Shown here one piece after another: positions 12,184 to 23,996 of a stretch of 64,000 nucleotides of DNA. The stretch's first letter is position 1. Every line of letters begins with the position of its first letter. The notes beneath the pieces are model-generated. The model was not told the DNA's origin and did no database searches. It worked only from the letters and a program-made list of their open reading frames with translations. The position numbers and the translations under genes were made by a program. The stretch is from positions 40,291,115 through 40,355,114 of the forward strand of contig JBANSL010000012.1 in the NCBI GenBank assembly GCA_037127255.1. Direction: 5' to 3'. Origin of the DNA: Persicaria tinctoria. Its lineage: Eukaryota; Streptophyta; Magnoliopsida; Caryophyllales; Polygonaceae.

Positions 12184-15100
12184 CTAAAAAGAGAATCCTG
12201 ATGATGCTGCACTAGAGAAGAGTGGGACTACTTGATTAGCTCCACCATGATGTCCATCTTGAGCATTCCATGCTCGATTCGACAACCTTGAAGAAGGTAC
12301 AGTGTCATGCTGCTTCTCTTGTGTTCCTCTTTCCTGTCGAACATATACACACACTCAAGATCAACAAATTCCTATGACAGATCTATGCCATGCATCTTTA
12401 TTTTGCATTGTTTATTTCAATTCATTTTTACTCCGCTGGAGTATATTGTTATCTCACTTTCGTATCAAACATATCCCCAACAGATAGCAATCTTTCACCC
12501 AATAAATTTCACCAAATCCCCAGCCGTAGACCAGAAAATGAGAAAGCTAAAAGCATCTTTCTCTTTTGAATATTCCTCTACCTACGGCTTAAACCTGGAA
12601 TATATAGTATGATTACACTTCAAAGAAACTAATATCATCCCCGGACAATTTCTTTGTGAAAATATCTGTATAGCCAAAAATGGACCACACTTAATATATT
12701 CTTTGATTTTTTTTAATAGAAAGACTAACCAAAAAACATGTTTTGATTATATCTAAGATTTGGAAAAATAAAAAATTATATAGTCTGACACATTTTAATA
12801 GAAAAACTAGTATTATCCCAGCAGCATGTTGCATTTTTTTAACGGATGGTTATATGTAGTGTAGAATGTAGTTTTAATGCAAACTAAGGTGCATCTAATT
12901 TATAAACCTTATATCGTATTTTGTAAAAGATAAATTTTTAATTTATAAATGTGACACATTTCATATCGATGAATGAATTAATATCATATAGCAAATATAT
13001 AATTTATTATTATTTGAATGATGACGTTGGGAATATAACATTTGTTACAAAAGTGGATAACATATATAATAAATTAATTTATAGAGGGATGTGTGATTAT
13101 GTTAGGGTGAAATAAGCAAAGGATTAAGTTAAGACATAGTATCAAAATATAAAACTAATGATTGGGAAAAAAAAATGATTTGTCTAATCATAATATAAAC
13201 AATGATTTAAGGAAAGAATATAATGAAAACCTTTTAAGTCAAAATCATATCCCTTTATAATCACCATCTATGTCCATAAGTTTTATTTTTATTAATGGTT
13301 AATTAAATAATAAAAGAAATTAATGAAAAGAGATGGAAAAGAATGAAAATTAGTGATTGGTTGACATTCCTAAAAAAAATTAAGCCGAAAAGGACACATG
13401 AGCAACAACTATTATGTTTTAAGAGGTTAATTAATTAATAGCTTAGTTTTTTTTGTTTTTTTTTTTTTGTGGGTAATGAGTCGGAGCTATTATAGATAAT
13501 GTAAACGTGCTCCGGTAATTAATAGCTTAGTTACCATGCATTTAAGGCACAGTGTGTATGTGTAATTTTTTTATGACAAGGAAACCCACAATTTGGTAGC
13601 AAACCTCGAACAAGTGACACAACCGGTAACAGCTACGCACCGGGTAAACCGCGCCGGCTTGCGCCGACCGACTCGACCCACTTATAGGGAGCAAAGCAAA
13701 CATTGGATTTCATCCAATGAAAGAGGCGGATACAAGGATCGAATCCTGGACCTCCTTACATATATATTATGTTATCAATAAATATTTTATTATGATATGT
13801 GTAAACCTTGTATGTGTAATTTGACTAGATCAATATATTTTATTGAATTCCTTTTTCTATTTGAATTAATTTATATTTCATAAAATATATTCTACTAATT
13901 TATAACAATTTTAAAAAATAAAATTTTTATTTTAATCTTTTGTCACCTCTCCCTACATTCCATCAAGTTTTTATTTTAATCTTTTGCAGCAACAAAGTCT
14001 ACAAATCATTCAATTTAGGTTGGAAATTGATTAAAAAATGCATTAGAGTATCAACAACCATGAGGGGTTACCTCTTCCCCTTTTTTATTTTCACCCCCTT
14101 ATGATCATCCTTTTCCACTTCATATATTTTTTTCTTTAAATAATTTTGTACTTTTTCTACCCATTCCTAAGAGGTTTACCTTACAACCATGGGGTAACCT
14201 TGTTCCATTACTTTTTCCATCTCATTAGTTTTATTTATAAATAAAATTAAAAAGTACTTGATATTAATATTTTTTTTATTACATTAGATGAAAAATAAAA
14301 ATAATAATAACATTATATTATAAGCAAATAACAAAAATAATTACATTAATGTATGAGAATGGAATATGAAAAAAAAGTGCAAACAATATAATAGGTCAAG
14401 ATAAGTATATATATGAAAAAATTATACTCAAATTATGGAGAAAAATAAAATAAAATTAATGGTATAATTATTATTTGAAAATAATAATAATAAATATATA
14501 TTATAAATACATTTAAATAATTAATACATCAAATAAATATAATAATAAAATGGTGGGGGCCACTTATGGTGGAAGAGGTTACCTTAGTGTGAACGGGTAA
14601 GAGCATCCGCATCCATGAAACTTATATTGGATTCCTTAGCTTTACTTTTTATCTTTTTTCTCTCCTTAGAAATCCCATCAAAATATACACTCACATCACT
14701 ACAACCCATCTTATTAAAAACTTAATAATATAAAAATAAAATTGGCCCCACCACCTAACCCCACCACTATCATCATATCTCTTTCTCTTTCCTCCTTCTT
14801 ACCCAAATGGCCCCCATCTCTCTTCCTTTTAAAGTTTTTAAGGGTTTGTTACTTGAAAACCTATCAAATCATTCCTTAATAAAATGTTTGTTCTTCTTCT
14901 TATTTTATTATTATGTTTCTTATATTGATGTTTAAAAACCCCATTGTGGGTGCTTTAACCCCTTCCAACCTCTTCCCTTAAGGTATGGCTTGCAATTATA
15001 GGTTTATTTTTTAAGACCTATAAGGTAAGTAAAACCCATAGTTGCAGATGGTCTTAGCTCAATTATACTTGATCCGTCTAAAAATACATGTTCTTTTATT

Positions 15101-17949
15101 TTTAGCACGTTTTTAAGAGCTAAAAACTATATAAAATATTAACTTTTTTATTAATTTTTTAATAATTACAAACTTATTATCAATTAGTTTATAATTATTA
15201 AAAAAATTAATAAAAAATTTAATATTTTATATAGATTTTAGCTCCTAAAAAAGTGCATTAATAGTAAAAGGAGATGTATTTTTGGACGGAGGTAGTATTA
15301 TTTAGCACAATGAACATAGAGGAAAAATATAGAACAAAATTATACAATGATTTGTAATCTATCAACTCGATTATAATTCTCAGGCCCCGCTTTAAGTTCA
15401 TAAATTTTTTCATTTCCACATTGATAAATCATAAATAGATGTTGCTCATTTAGCCACTATAATTGTGGCTTATTCATGTCCCAACCAAAAAAAAAAGGCA
15501 ATGACAAGAATGTTGCTCATTTAGTTACTATAATTGTGGCTGATTCAAGTGCCGAGAAAAAAGGAATTGCAAGAAATGTTGACTTAAAAAGTAGAGTGAA
15601 TATGCTATACCACGTGAATTGGAGAAATAGCAGATGCACCAGGCCACATAGAAGACTGACTAGGAAGCGGTTGGTTACCGAAGGCATGACCACTAGGAAG
15701 ACAGTAGGAACTCCCGATCTGTTTGTATAATAACATGAACGAACAGTCAAAATATATTTCAAACAACTTGAAATCAGGCAAAAAAATATCTGTTGGTTAG
15801 CTTTTAAGATCCCTTGAATAAAATGTCAAGATGATCGAAGAGCTCCTCACTTGAAAAGCTTACCATATTTCTCCTTCCATCAGCAAGGTTATCATAGAAG
15901 GGAGAATGTGGATAAGGATTGCCTTCTCCTTCATTTTTGCCCCCCCTTGGAACATCGATTGAGCTTGAGATGCCGAGGTTCAAATCAAGATTATGGCCAA
16001 GTTCTGCTAGAAACACACAGCTACAGAACTGAGTTGAATGCCTCAAAAAGCAACACAAATGAAGACGGTATTATGGTTCATGGATATATAAACTCAAACA
16101 AGCAGAGCTAAGACGAGATAGTAGTACCCCGGTTACTGGCCTCAACAGGCATCATTGTCTCATAGTTGCTAGATTGAACATAGGTGACTACTTCTCTGCC
16201 ATTGTGGTAAGCCCTGTACATGTTGAAAATAGAGGAAATGCTGTTTTTTAAATTCTCTCAAAATGCAGCAAAATGTTATGGTGCTGAATTTTTACAAACT
16301 TTTTATCAATATACTCCATTGCAGCTTCTACTTGAGAGTTGAATAAACTGAGATACGCCTAGAACAAAGCATAAATGCCACACACTAAAACCGTGCTCCT
16401 AAAAGTTGATTTCAACCACCACTACTAGCCACATTTTACACCTTCAACATATATGGTTCTATTTCACCATTTTAAACTTAATGGGAGTTGAAGTATCAAA
16501 GCAAAGATGAGTAAACCATATGCTTAAACCAGGAGAAGTTCAGATTTGTATATGTGCTCACTTTGTGCCAAGATACTGACCCATCTGACCTTCCCGCCAG
16601 CCATATTTTTGCAAAGTTGCTCCTCGATACCTTGAGCTTCCCCGAGGGAACCCAGAACTCTGACGACGAAGAGTTTGTATGAACTCTCCCTTTGTTAGAT
16701 TTTTCATCTGCAGGTCACGTTTTTTTTGGCCACAATCATAAAGCAGGGAATGGGCCACATTGTAAAAATAAAGAAGAAATTCCCATTTGTTGAGGAATGT
16801 TCTTTCCCCCACAGAACCATCCACATCGTGTACCTGCTTCATATCTTCATCGTAATCACTTATAGTGAAATTGATATCAGCATCAACTCCTCTAAACTTG
16901 ATAGCAGCGCGATCATACGCTCTGATATATGAATTTCAAAGGAACATGTTAATGTAAAGAAGGAAAAAAGAAGTACTAATATATCAATTTAATCAGTTGC
17001 AAGTGGAAGCAAAATTCTCAAGACTAGAAAATCCTCACATAGCTGCGGCATATGCTGTATCAAATCCGCCTGTAAGGAGCCACAACAAATAACAATCCCA
17101 GATGATGATAAGCACAAATATTTTTTTTTTAAAAATTACAAATAAAATCGCATAGAAACGATGAATCCTGAAATCCTCCCAAAAGAAACTATCTCTAAAT
17201 CAAGACTCACCAAGATACACCTGCTTCCCACAGTCCCTACAATACAAGAAGAACTAAATCAGATCCGATATTCCAAACCAGTGACATAATTTGAAAATAT
17301 GTCCTATGTCTATGCAAAGTAAAAATAATTTATGGAAACTCATTTCATACCAGATGTGAGATTCCCAACGGCCTGTTCTCCGGTAGAAGGTGACTCCTCT
17401 GTACTGCGAGCTACGAGACCTCGGCCCTCTCCGACTCCGTCTGACCTGCTGCTGCTGCGGTGGAGGCGGAGTCTTCATCTCGGACTGCTCTAAAGCGCTA
17501 GAACCAGACGCGGATCCCGTAACAGAGAGGTTAAGCCACTGAGTCTCCGACGATCCGACTCGAAGCTCGGAATCGCAGCTCATTCCTCTTCCTTTTCCAC
17601 CGGAAACCCCTTCCACCGGAAATAGCTGCCAGGTGACGAACTCCGGTGGGCCATGGCTCCCGGCGACGTCGTCAACATCGTTTTCGTCGTCGTAGGGAAG
17701 TACCTCGGCCGTCGACGTCGACAGCTTCGTGAAGAGGTCGAAGTTGAGAGCGGACGTGGAGTTTTCGGAGTCGAGATCGCCATCTCCGACAACAAAAGTG
17801 GCAGAACCGTCGTCGACGTTGACCACGGAGGAATCCGACGTGGCAGAGACCTCGGTTTCGTGGAAGGATCCGGAAAGCTTCCCCGACGCTGTCTCGCCAC
17901 CATTGTAAGGCGGAGTTTCCGCGGAAACGTCAATGTTGAGATCAAACAT
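12184..17949 (-). CDS. APETALA2/TOE-like transcription factor, nine exons
   Basis: Minus-strand exons with GT-AG junctions and matching phases: 17949-17351, 17236-17211, 17069-17039, 16921-16834, 16707-16562, 16213-16128, 16006-15864, 15718-15611, 12333-12184 (1377 nt, 458 aa). The product should be a nuclear DNA-binding regulator of the euAP2 clade. It starts MFDLNIDV (EAR-like). About residues 178-250 form AP2 domain 1 ([21 protein letters not shown], then [18 protein letters not shown]). Then come the linker and a reduced AP2 domain 2 ([23 protein letters not shown], then AYHNGREVV), the LDLNLG EAR motif, and SSAASSGF encoded by the miR172 site. I chose ATG 17949 because MFDLN is the family start. 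Oddities: domain 2 lacks the exon for YVYLGLFD..EVEAA (relic at about 16322-16358, frame-breaking), and the GRWEAR core reads GWREGQ. Domain 1 has Ile where Arg is usual before AYDR. Length and the other motifs fit the family. Either a live, exon-skipping paralogue or an early pseudogene. Confidence 0.88.
12191..12211 (-). promoter_or_regulatory. miR172 target site in the AP2-like mRNA
   Basis: On the minus strand the last exon contains CAGCATCATCAGGATTCT, the classical site complementary to miR172, in the frame that encodes AASSGF as in other euAP2 genes. miR172 represses these mRNAs by translation block and cleavage (established for the family). The site is intact although AP2 domain 2 is degraded, which argues that the mRNA is or recently was under selection. 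Confidence 0.93.
13570..13775 (-). repeat. SINE-like repeat in the last AP2 intron
   Basis: On the minus strand this reads GGAGGTCCAGGATTCGATCC (B-box-like), then a body with GTGGGTCGAGTCGG and GGTTTACCCGG, ending TTTCCTTGTCATAAAAAAA. Size and oligo(A) tail suit a plant tRNA-derived SINE. No target duplication was established. Confidence 0.4.
14045..14610. mobile_element. MITE-like inverted-repeat element
   Basis: The left end has GAGTATCAACAACCATGAGGGGTTACCTCTTCC and the right end GGAAGAGGTTACCTTAGTGTGAACGGG. The shared inverted core is GGTWACCTCTTCC. The interior is AT-rich (14240-14540) with a further inverted piece near 14187. There is no ORF. The superfamily is uncertain (PIF/Harbinger-like by the GAGCATCNNCAACC style of end). 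Confidence 0.45.
14603..15058. mobile_element. MITE-like element, GAGCATCCGCA-type ends
   Basis: The left end TAAGAGCATCCGCATCCATG and the right end GTTGCAGATGGTCTTA are imperfect inverted repeats (TAAGANCATCYGCA). The body is about 450 bp, AT-rich and without an ORF. It lies directly right of the previous element in the AP2 last intron. The superfamily is not certain. Confidence 0.4.
15066..15297. mobile_element. Stowaway-like MITE (old)
   Basis: The ends TACTTGATCCGTCTAAAAATACATG and ATGTATTTTTGGACGGAGGTAGTA are inverted copies with TA at each flank. The whole 228-bp body is an inverted repeat around an AT-rich centre. The left terminus has diverged from the CTCCCTCCGT consensus. Confidence 0.75.
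16322..16358 (-). pseudogene. Relic of the missing AP2 exon 6
   Basis: After an AG at 16360-16359 the minus strand reads GCGTATCTCAGTTTATTCAA.., which in one frame resembles [14 protein letters not shown], the counterpart of YVYLGLFDSEVEAAR. Joined to the preceding exon (ending with two bases of a codon) it is out of frame and hits TAG after about ten codons. Skipping it joins 16562 to 16213 in frame. I infer that this is a decayed exon no longer used. Confidence 0.65.
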
Positions 17950-18220
17950 CTGCTCCAATATCTATTTTCCACCAACAAATTAAACTCCACCTACCTCACT
18001 ACCTAAAAACGGCAACAAAAGATCTAGATAAGATCAAAATCACCAGAAACCGCGAAACTCTCCCGAAATCACTCACCAAAAATAAAATAATAATAATAAT
18101 AAAAAGGACAGAAAATTAACAGGTACAGAATCGAGGTTGGAGAGGGAGAATCGCAGTCACCTGGTCAAAAAACAGACACAAGAAACTTGCGCAGAAGAGG
18201 CTTCAAAGAGGTGGCATTAT

Positions 18221-18252
<32 letters not shown>

Positions 18253-18420
18253 GGGTGAATAATAATATTGGGTGAGAATGGAGAAGCGGGAGGTAGAAGA
18301 TAAAGGAAGGGAGAAGAAGAAGAGAGGGGGGCCAAGAAAGAAGCATACAGTAAAGTTAAGGCCACCGGCCTGATGGGACGTGTTAGGAGAGAGAATGAGG
18401 GGGAGGGGAGTTGACACATT
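17950..18420 (-). promoter_or_regulatory. 5' UTR/promoter-proximal region of the AP2-like gene with a CT-rich tract
   Basis: The coding start at 17949 is preceded by CAG, and a possible donor (CAG|GTGACT near 18157 on the minus strand) would make a 5' UTR intron of about 0.2 kb. This is an inference only. At 18219-18254 there is a (GA)n on the plus strand, so the transcript would carry a CT-rich leader, common in plant 5' UTRs. No confident TATA box was chosen. Confidence 0.45.
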
Positions 18421-18434
18421 ATTAATTACTCTAG

Positions 18435-18673
18435 TACTCCCTCCGTTCCAAAATACATGGTCTTTTACTTTTCGGCACGTTTTTTAAGGAGCGAAAAATT
18501 CTATAAAATATCATTTTTTAATTAATTTTTTTTATATAATTAAATACTTATTAGTAATAAGTATCAAATAGTATAAAAAATTTAATTAAATAAATAATAT
18601 TTTATAGAGTTTTCGGCTCCTTAAAAAACGTGCCAAAAAAGAAAGGGACATGTATTATGGAACGGAGGGAGTA
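18435..18673. mobile_element. Stowaway MITE upstream of the AP2-like gene
   Basis: Body 18437-18671 (235 bp) with ends CTCCCTCCGTTCC and GGAACGGAGGGAG, flanked by TA on both sides. Long internal complementarity lets it fold into one hairpin. This is the clean, young version of the family also seen at 15066 and 26905. It sits about 0.5 kb upstream of the AP2-like start codon. Confidence 0.93.
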
Positions 18674-18892
18674 TTTTATTTCTATTTTTATTATTATTTG
18701 CGGTTTTTGGATTGGCCGATATTTTGTTCTTCTTTTGCCGTTTGGGGCAAGTCCGTTTGTTTGGCCATTTTTGGGGTGGTGGGAGTTTTTAATGTTCATA
18801 TTTGGTGTCATCTGAGAATACCTATACGGCTATACCCATTTGTAGTTTTGTCCACACTGTTTATGGTTCCCTGCTCTCAGTTTTTTCCAATT

Positions 18893-19182
18893 TTTTTTTA
18901 TTTATTCGATAAGAATTCGAGATCAGATAATCCTGAATCTCGAGAGGTCGACGAATCGGCAGACGTAAACCGCCTAAACATAAATAAGAACTGTAAATCG
19001 CCTAAACATAAATAAAAACAGAAAACGGTGCAATGAAACAAGCAAAAAACAACTCAACAACAAGAACGATCTAGAAAGAACTCCTCCTAACAGTTGCAAA
19101 CGACGGCGAAAAACGAAGTCAAGCACCACCGAAATAGTAGCACCGCGAGCCAGTGGTACAACAGGAATCTATCTCTTATGGG
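18893..19182 (-). repeat. Family A repeat, copy 3 (left part)
   Basis: T-run, then GATAAGAATTCGAGATCAG, the CGAGAGGTCGACGAATCGGCAGACG block, and a match to about 6890-6950 (CGCGAGCCAGTGGTACAACAGGA). It stops at 19182 and resumes at 25177, where the text continues the copy 1 sequence after about 6955 (GACGAAACTCCAAGGAAG). A 6 kb element has inserted into it. Confidence 0.6.
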
Positions 19183-19351
19183 TAGGGGTGTGCAAAAAAA
19201 CCCGAAACCGAAAACACGACACGAAAAAACCTGAAACCGAAAAAACACGACATGATAATGACACGAACCGAGAAAAAACAGCTCTAAACGGTTCTGTGAG
19301 ATCACGAGATTGATTGTAATGTCCTCCTTGAAGGTTTAATTCATTAGACAA

Positions 19352-21332
19352 TGATATATATATATATATATAGAGGTTGGGTCCTGTGTTAACAAACCTT
19401 ATTGTGTTTTGTGTTAACAAATCTGAGCCTTTGATTGAATGAAATTGGTGGCTGAGAATATTTGACAATTTTGCCTTTTTCTTTAATTAAAAATCAATGG
19501 AACCCACTTCTTTCTTTCCCCACTTGTTGAATTATGCACGTGTGTTGTACACTTTTTTTTGTGGTGTAACATTTTTGGGTGGAGTAACGTTTTTTTTTGT
19601 GGTGCATTGTTTGAACTATTCGATAAGGTGATAAAAAATATTCGTTAACTTATACTTATTATTCGTTAGATAATAGAAAAAGAGTTGGGCAATTTTGCAA
19701 CTATTCGCTAGGTTAATAGTAATTATTCGCTAAATTAATCGTTATTATTCATCCGTAAAGAGGAGTTATCATTTAGATAATAGCAAAAGGGTTGATCAAT
19801 TTTGCAATTATTCGCTAGATTGATAGTAATTATTCGCTAAGTTGATAGTAATTATTCGCTGGGTTGGAAGAGTATGTACATGTAATTTTTGATTTCCCAC
19901 ATCTAATTAACCAAATACATATGAATAATTTTGTATTATCAACGAATAGAAACTATGAACTTGCCGAATATTGACTCTGAACATAAAATAATAACTAAAT
20001 AGTAAGGAATAACCTATCTCATTCCATCGAATATTTATTGCATACCAATGAATAATTCTTTATTCTTGATCGAATAACAAGGAGAATCATGAGCAACCGC
20101 TAATCTATATACAATAATTCCTTATTCTTGATCAAATACATATGAATAATTTTATATTATCAACGAATAGAAACTATGAACTTGTCGAATAGTGACTCTA
20201 CATGAAATAATAACTAAATAGTAACGAATACTCTATCACATTCCATCGAATATTTATTGCATACCAATGAATAATTCCTTATTCTTGATCGAATATTAGT
20301 TGCATACCAATGAATAATTCCTTCAAGCTATGCTCTAAGGTTACAAACTCATCATGTACCTTGGAGATCCGATGAAATCGAATACAGATTGAACAACAAT
20401 TCAGGAAGAAGAAAACAAGAGTTACACAAGATTGAGCAACAATCGAATACAGATTGATCGCCGCCTACCTGTTCGTGGCCCTCGCTCGCAATCGGAGGTT
20501 GCCGTCGGAGATCCTAGGGTTCGCGAGATTGGCATCCGAGTTCTTCCTCTGCAATTGGAAATTGCCTCATCCCCCGATCCCGAACCGCCATCGCCAATCG
20601 CCTTCGCCTGGGCTCAAGATGTTCTTCATCCCGAAAAACTACCGACGATCAAAATCACCTGCCCGACGAAATCATCTCTCCCGGCGATGACCTTATTCCA
20701 GGACTTCTGGGCCTCCTTGAGCCTCGAGTAAGCCGCATTCGTCCTGAACACCAGCAAACAGAGGTTTCCGTCGGAGATCCGCCATGGAAGGTTGCCATCG
20801 CCAATCGCCTTCGCCTGGGCTCAAGATGTTCTTCATCCCGAAAAACTACCGACGATCAAAATCACCTGCCCGACGAAATCATCTCTCCCGGCGATGACCT
20901 TATTCCAGGACTTCCGGGCCTCCTTGAGCCTCGAGTAAGCCGCATTCGTCCTGAACACCAGCAAACAGAGGTTGCCGTCGGAGATCCGCCATGGGAGGTT
21001 GCCGTCGAAGATCGCCGCCTACCTGTTTGTGGCCCTCGCTCGCAATCGGAGGTTGCCGTCGGAGATCCGCCATGGGAGGAAGGAGGAGGATCGGGGAGGA
21101 AGAAGAAGGCGTCAATCTGGGCCATCGCTTCGCCTTTTGAAAATGACGGATTGCGGTTAGGGTTGGGATTGTGATACACGCGCTTTATAGAGTCATGGGG
21201 TGTGCTTTTTTTCCTTTTTTATTTTCCATTAATAAAAATGATAGATTAATCACAGCCATTCAATTACACTAAATCAACGATCATTATTTGTTAACACAAA
21301 ACATGTTAAGACTTGTAAACATTTGATCCATA

Positions 21333-21412
<80 letters not shown>
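19352..21412. mobile_element. Element inserted in a (TA)n tract of the copia LTR
   Basis: TA repeats lie on both sides (19350-19371; 21351-21411). The termini share inverted similarity: TTTTGTGTTAACAAAT at about 19397 and its complement ATTTGTTAACACAAAA at about 21286. Inside are AT-rich direct repeats (ATTCGCTA words, 19640-19870; a 221-bp-spaced pair starting at 19921 and 20142) and a GC-rich block (20440-21160) with a 207-bp tandem duplication. There is no transposase ORF. Its position inside a TA microsatellite recalls the rice Micron MITEs. The class is not established. Confidence 0.5.
20587..20995. repeat. 207-bp tandem duplication
   Basis: GCCATCGCCAATCGCCTTCGCC..CCGTCGGAGATCCGCCATGG begins at 20587 and again at 20794, nearly identical. 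A further shared piece (ATCGCCGCCTACCTGTT..GCAATCGGAGG) occurs at 20456 and about 21009. The frames in it are not conserved as protein and may derive from a captured gene fragment. Confidence 0.8.
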
Positions 21413-21465
21413 CAAATGTATTGGGCCTTTGGGCCCACTATACAATATAAGACCTATGTAATCTA

Positions 21466-23996
21466 TCAAACCCCCGCAGTCGAAAGTGGAGGGTCCCGTA
21501 CAGTGAGACTGGACCGAAAATCAAGAAACAAATGTCGAGGTAAACCGTTAGTGAATATATCAGAGTACTGATAGGAGGACGGGACATGTAGAACACGGAG
21601 ATGTCCAATGGCAACCTTGTCCCGGACGAAGTGGAGATCGAGCTCAATGTGCTTCGTGCGTTGATGCTGGACTGGGTTGCTAGGCAGATAGACGGCGGAG
21701 ACGTTGTCAGTGTAGACCAGGGTGGCCTTTTGAAGAGGGCAACGGGGCTCAAGAAGGAGATTGCGGAGCCAAGAGCACCCGGAGACAACGTTGGCAACAC
21801 CTCTGTACTCTGCCTCGGCGCTGGAGCGAGACACGACAGATTGGTACTTTGCTGACCACGACACTAGGGTGTCATTGAGGAAAACACATTATCCAGACGT
21901 GGAGCGACGTGTGTCAGGACAACCATCCCAGTCCGCATCAGTGTAAGCAACGAGGTCAAGCTTAGAGGAAGGAGTGATTGTGGTGCCTAGCTCGAGGGTG
22001 TCGCTGATGTACCGAATGATCCGCTTCAAGGCCTGAAAGTGGGGTTCCTTGGGCGCATGCATGAACAAGCAAATTTGCTGAACGGCGTAACTGATATCAG
22101 GCCTGGTGAAGGTAAGATACTGCAGTGCACCAGCGAGGCTCCTGTACAACGTCAGATCATCAACCAAAGGACCAGAATGAGCACTGAGCTTGTTGGATGT
22201 ATCGACAGGGGTGGCGAATGGGTTACAGTTACTCATCTTGGCCCGAGCAACAATCTCAGGAGTATACTTACTCTGAGAGAGAAACAGGCCAGACGCATGA
22301 CGTTGAACAACAACTCCCAAGAAGTAGGACAACTGACCTAAATCGGACATGGCGAACTCCGCACTCAATTGCGAAATAATAGACACCTGAAGAGCATCAG
22401 AAGAGGCGGTGAGAATGATGTCGTCGACATATAGTAACAGAAAGGCCATGTCTGAGCCTCTGCGATAGATAAACAGAGACGTATCCGAATGGCTGTCAAT
22501 GAAGCCCAAGCGTAGCAGATGAGAAGCAAAGCGCTGGAACCAAGCCCTCAGAGCCTTTTTCAGACCATACAGAGAGCGCTTCAGGAGACAGATGTGCTTG
22601 GGACGATCAGCATCAGCAAACCCCGACGGCTGAAACATGTAGACTGTCTCATTCAGATGGCCATGCAGAAAAGCGTTCTTGACATCTAACTGATGGATGG
22701 CCCAGTTGTGCGACAACGCTAAACTCAACACCACTCGGATAGTGGCAGACTTGACCACGGGGATGAACGTCTCATCACAATCAATACCTGCCTGCTGAGA
22801 TCGACTGTTGACCACAAGACGTGCTTTGTAGCACTCCAACGTCCCATCAGAGTGGAACTTGTGACGGAAGAGCCACATACAGCGAATGACGTTCGCCTCA
22901 GGAGGGCGAGGGACCAGAACCCAAGTACCATTCCTTGTAAGGGCCCTGTATTCGTCGAGCATAGCCACCTGCCAATTCGGGTTGAGGAAGGCTGTTTTGT
23001 GGGAGGTGGGAATAGGAGAAAGGGAGGTCGGGGTGGAGGCGGGGGGAATGGGAGAAAGGGAGGTCGGGATGGATGGCGGGGATTATGTAGGGTAATGGAA
23101 GGCGGGGCGGTGTGTGGTGTTCATGGATACGATCTGACGGGGTCGGAAGACACCGGAGACGCTGCGGGTGTGTGGTCTGGTGGTAGGGGTGGTGGTGGTG
23201 GTGGAGGGGGAGAGGTAGGAGCACCGGGAGGGCTTTAGGGAAGAAGAAAGTGAGGGAACGATGACTCAGACTCAGACTGAGACATAGGAGGTGTAGGAGA
23301 GGGGAGGGGATGAGAAGCAAAGGGGAAGCGAGACGCATCAAATGTGACATGACAAGACAGAATGAGCTTGTGGGTCTTGATATCGAGGCAGAGGTAACCG
23401 CGATGATCAGAGGGATAGCCAAGAAAGACACAAGGACTGGAGCGTGGGTGAAGCTTGTGAGGGCGGTGGATGACTGATTTGGGAAGCACAAGCACCCAAA
23501 TGTACAAAGGTGATCATAACTAGGCAAAGTGCAATAAAGTGCCTGAGTTGGTGAGCGATGGTGGAGGGTAGTAGATGGGAGAATGTTTAGGAGGTAGCAT
23601 GTGGTGGCTAAGGCGTAAGGCCAATAGAGAAGGGGAATGGATGCGTGGAAGAGAAGAGAGCGCATCATATTGGTGATGGTTCTGATGATTCGTTCGGCCT
23701 TGCCATTCTGTTGGGAGGTATAGGGGTAAGACAAGTGATAGAAGATCCCATTTGTGTTGAAGAAAGTGTGAAATTATTTGTTATCAAATTCGCGGCCATT
23801 GTCACATTGGAAACACTTGATAGAGGTGTAAAATTGTGTTTTGATGTAAGCATGGAATTTGGCAAATATAGGAAACACTTGAGACTTGAAATGCAACGGG
23901 AAAACCCATAAGAAATGAGTATAATCATTCAGAAACAAAAGGTAATACTTATGACCCTCCTTGCTAGGCACAGGAGATGTCCAAATGTCACTATGT
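21466..23996 (-). pseudogene. Copia pol: integrase, RT and RNase H, broken
   Basis: Reading from the right: integrase core (HSDIWTSPVPSKEGHKYYLLFLNDYT near 23971, then FQCDNGREFDNK), the PYTSQQNGKAERIIRTI segment near 23730, a low-complexity Pro/Ser linker, and reverse transcriptase at 22968-21889 (ALTRNGTWVLVPRPP, QLDVKNAFLHGHL, LLYVDDIILTASS, YLTFTRPDISYAVQQI). RNase H is at 21864-21466 (MSWSAKYQSVVSRSSAEAEYRGV, TKHIELDLHFVRD). YVDD is intact. At least three frame breaks separate the blocks and gag and protease are gone, so the copy is inactive. Confidence 0.92.

Noticed and set aside
17580..18006. ORFs overlapping AP2 exon 1 in other frames and on the plus strand
   Set aside because: Shadows of the real exon at 17351-17949.
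20432..21179. ORFs in the GC-rich core of the TA-inserted element
   Set aside because: Generated by the 207-bp tandem duplication. The frame changes between repeats.
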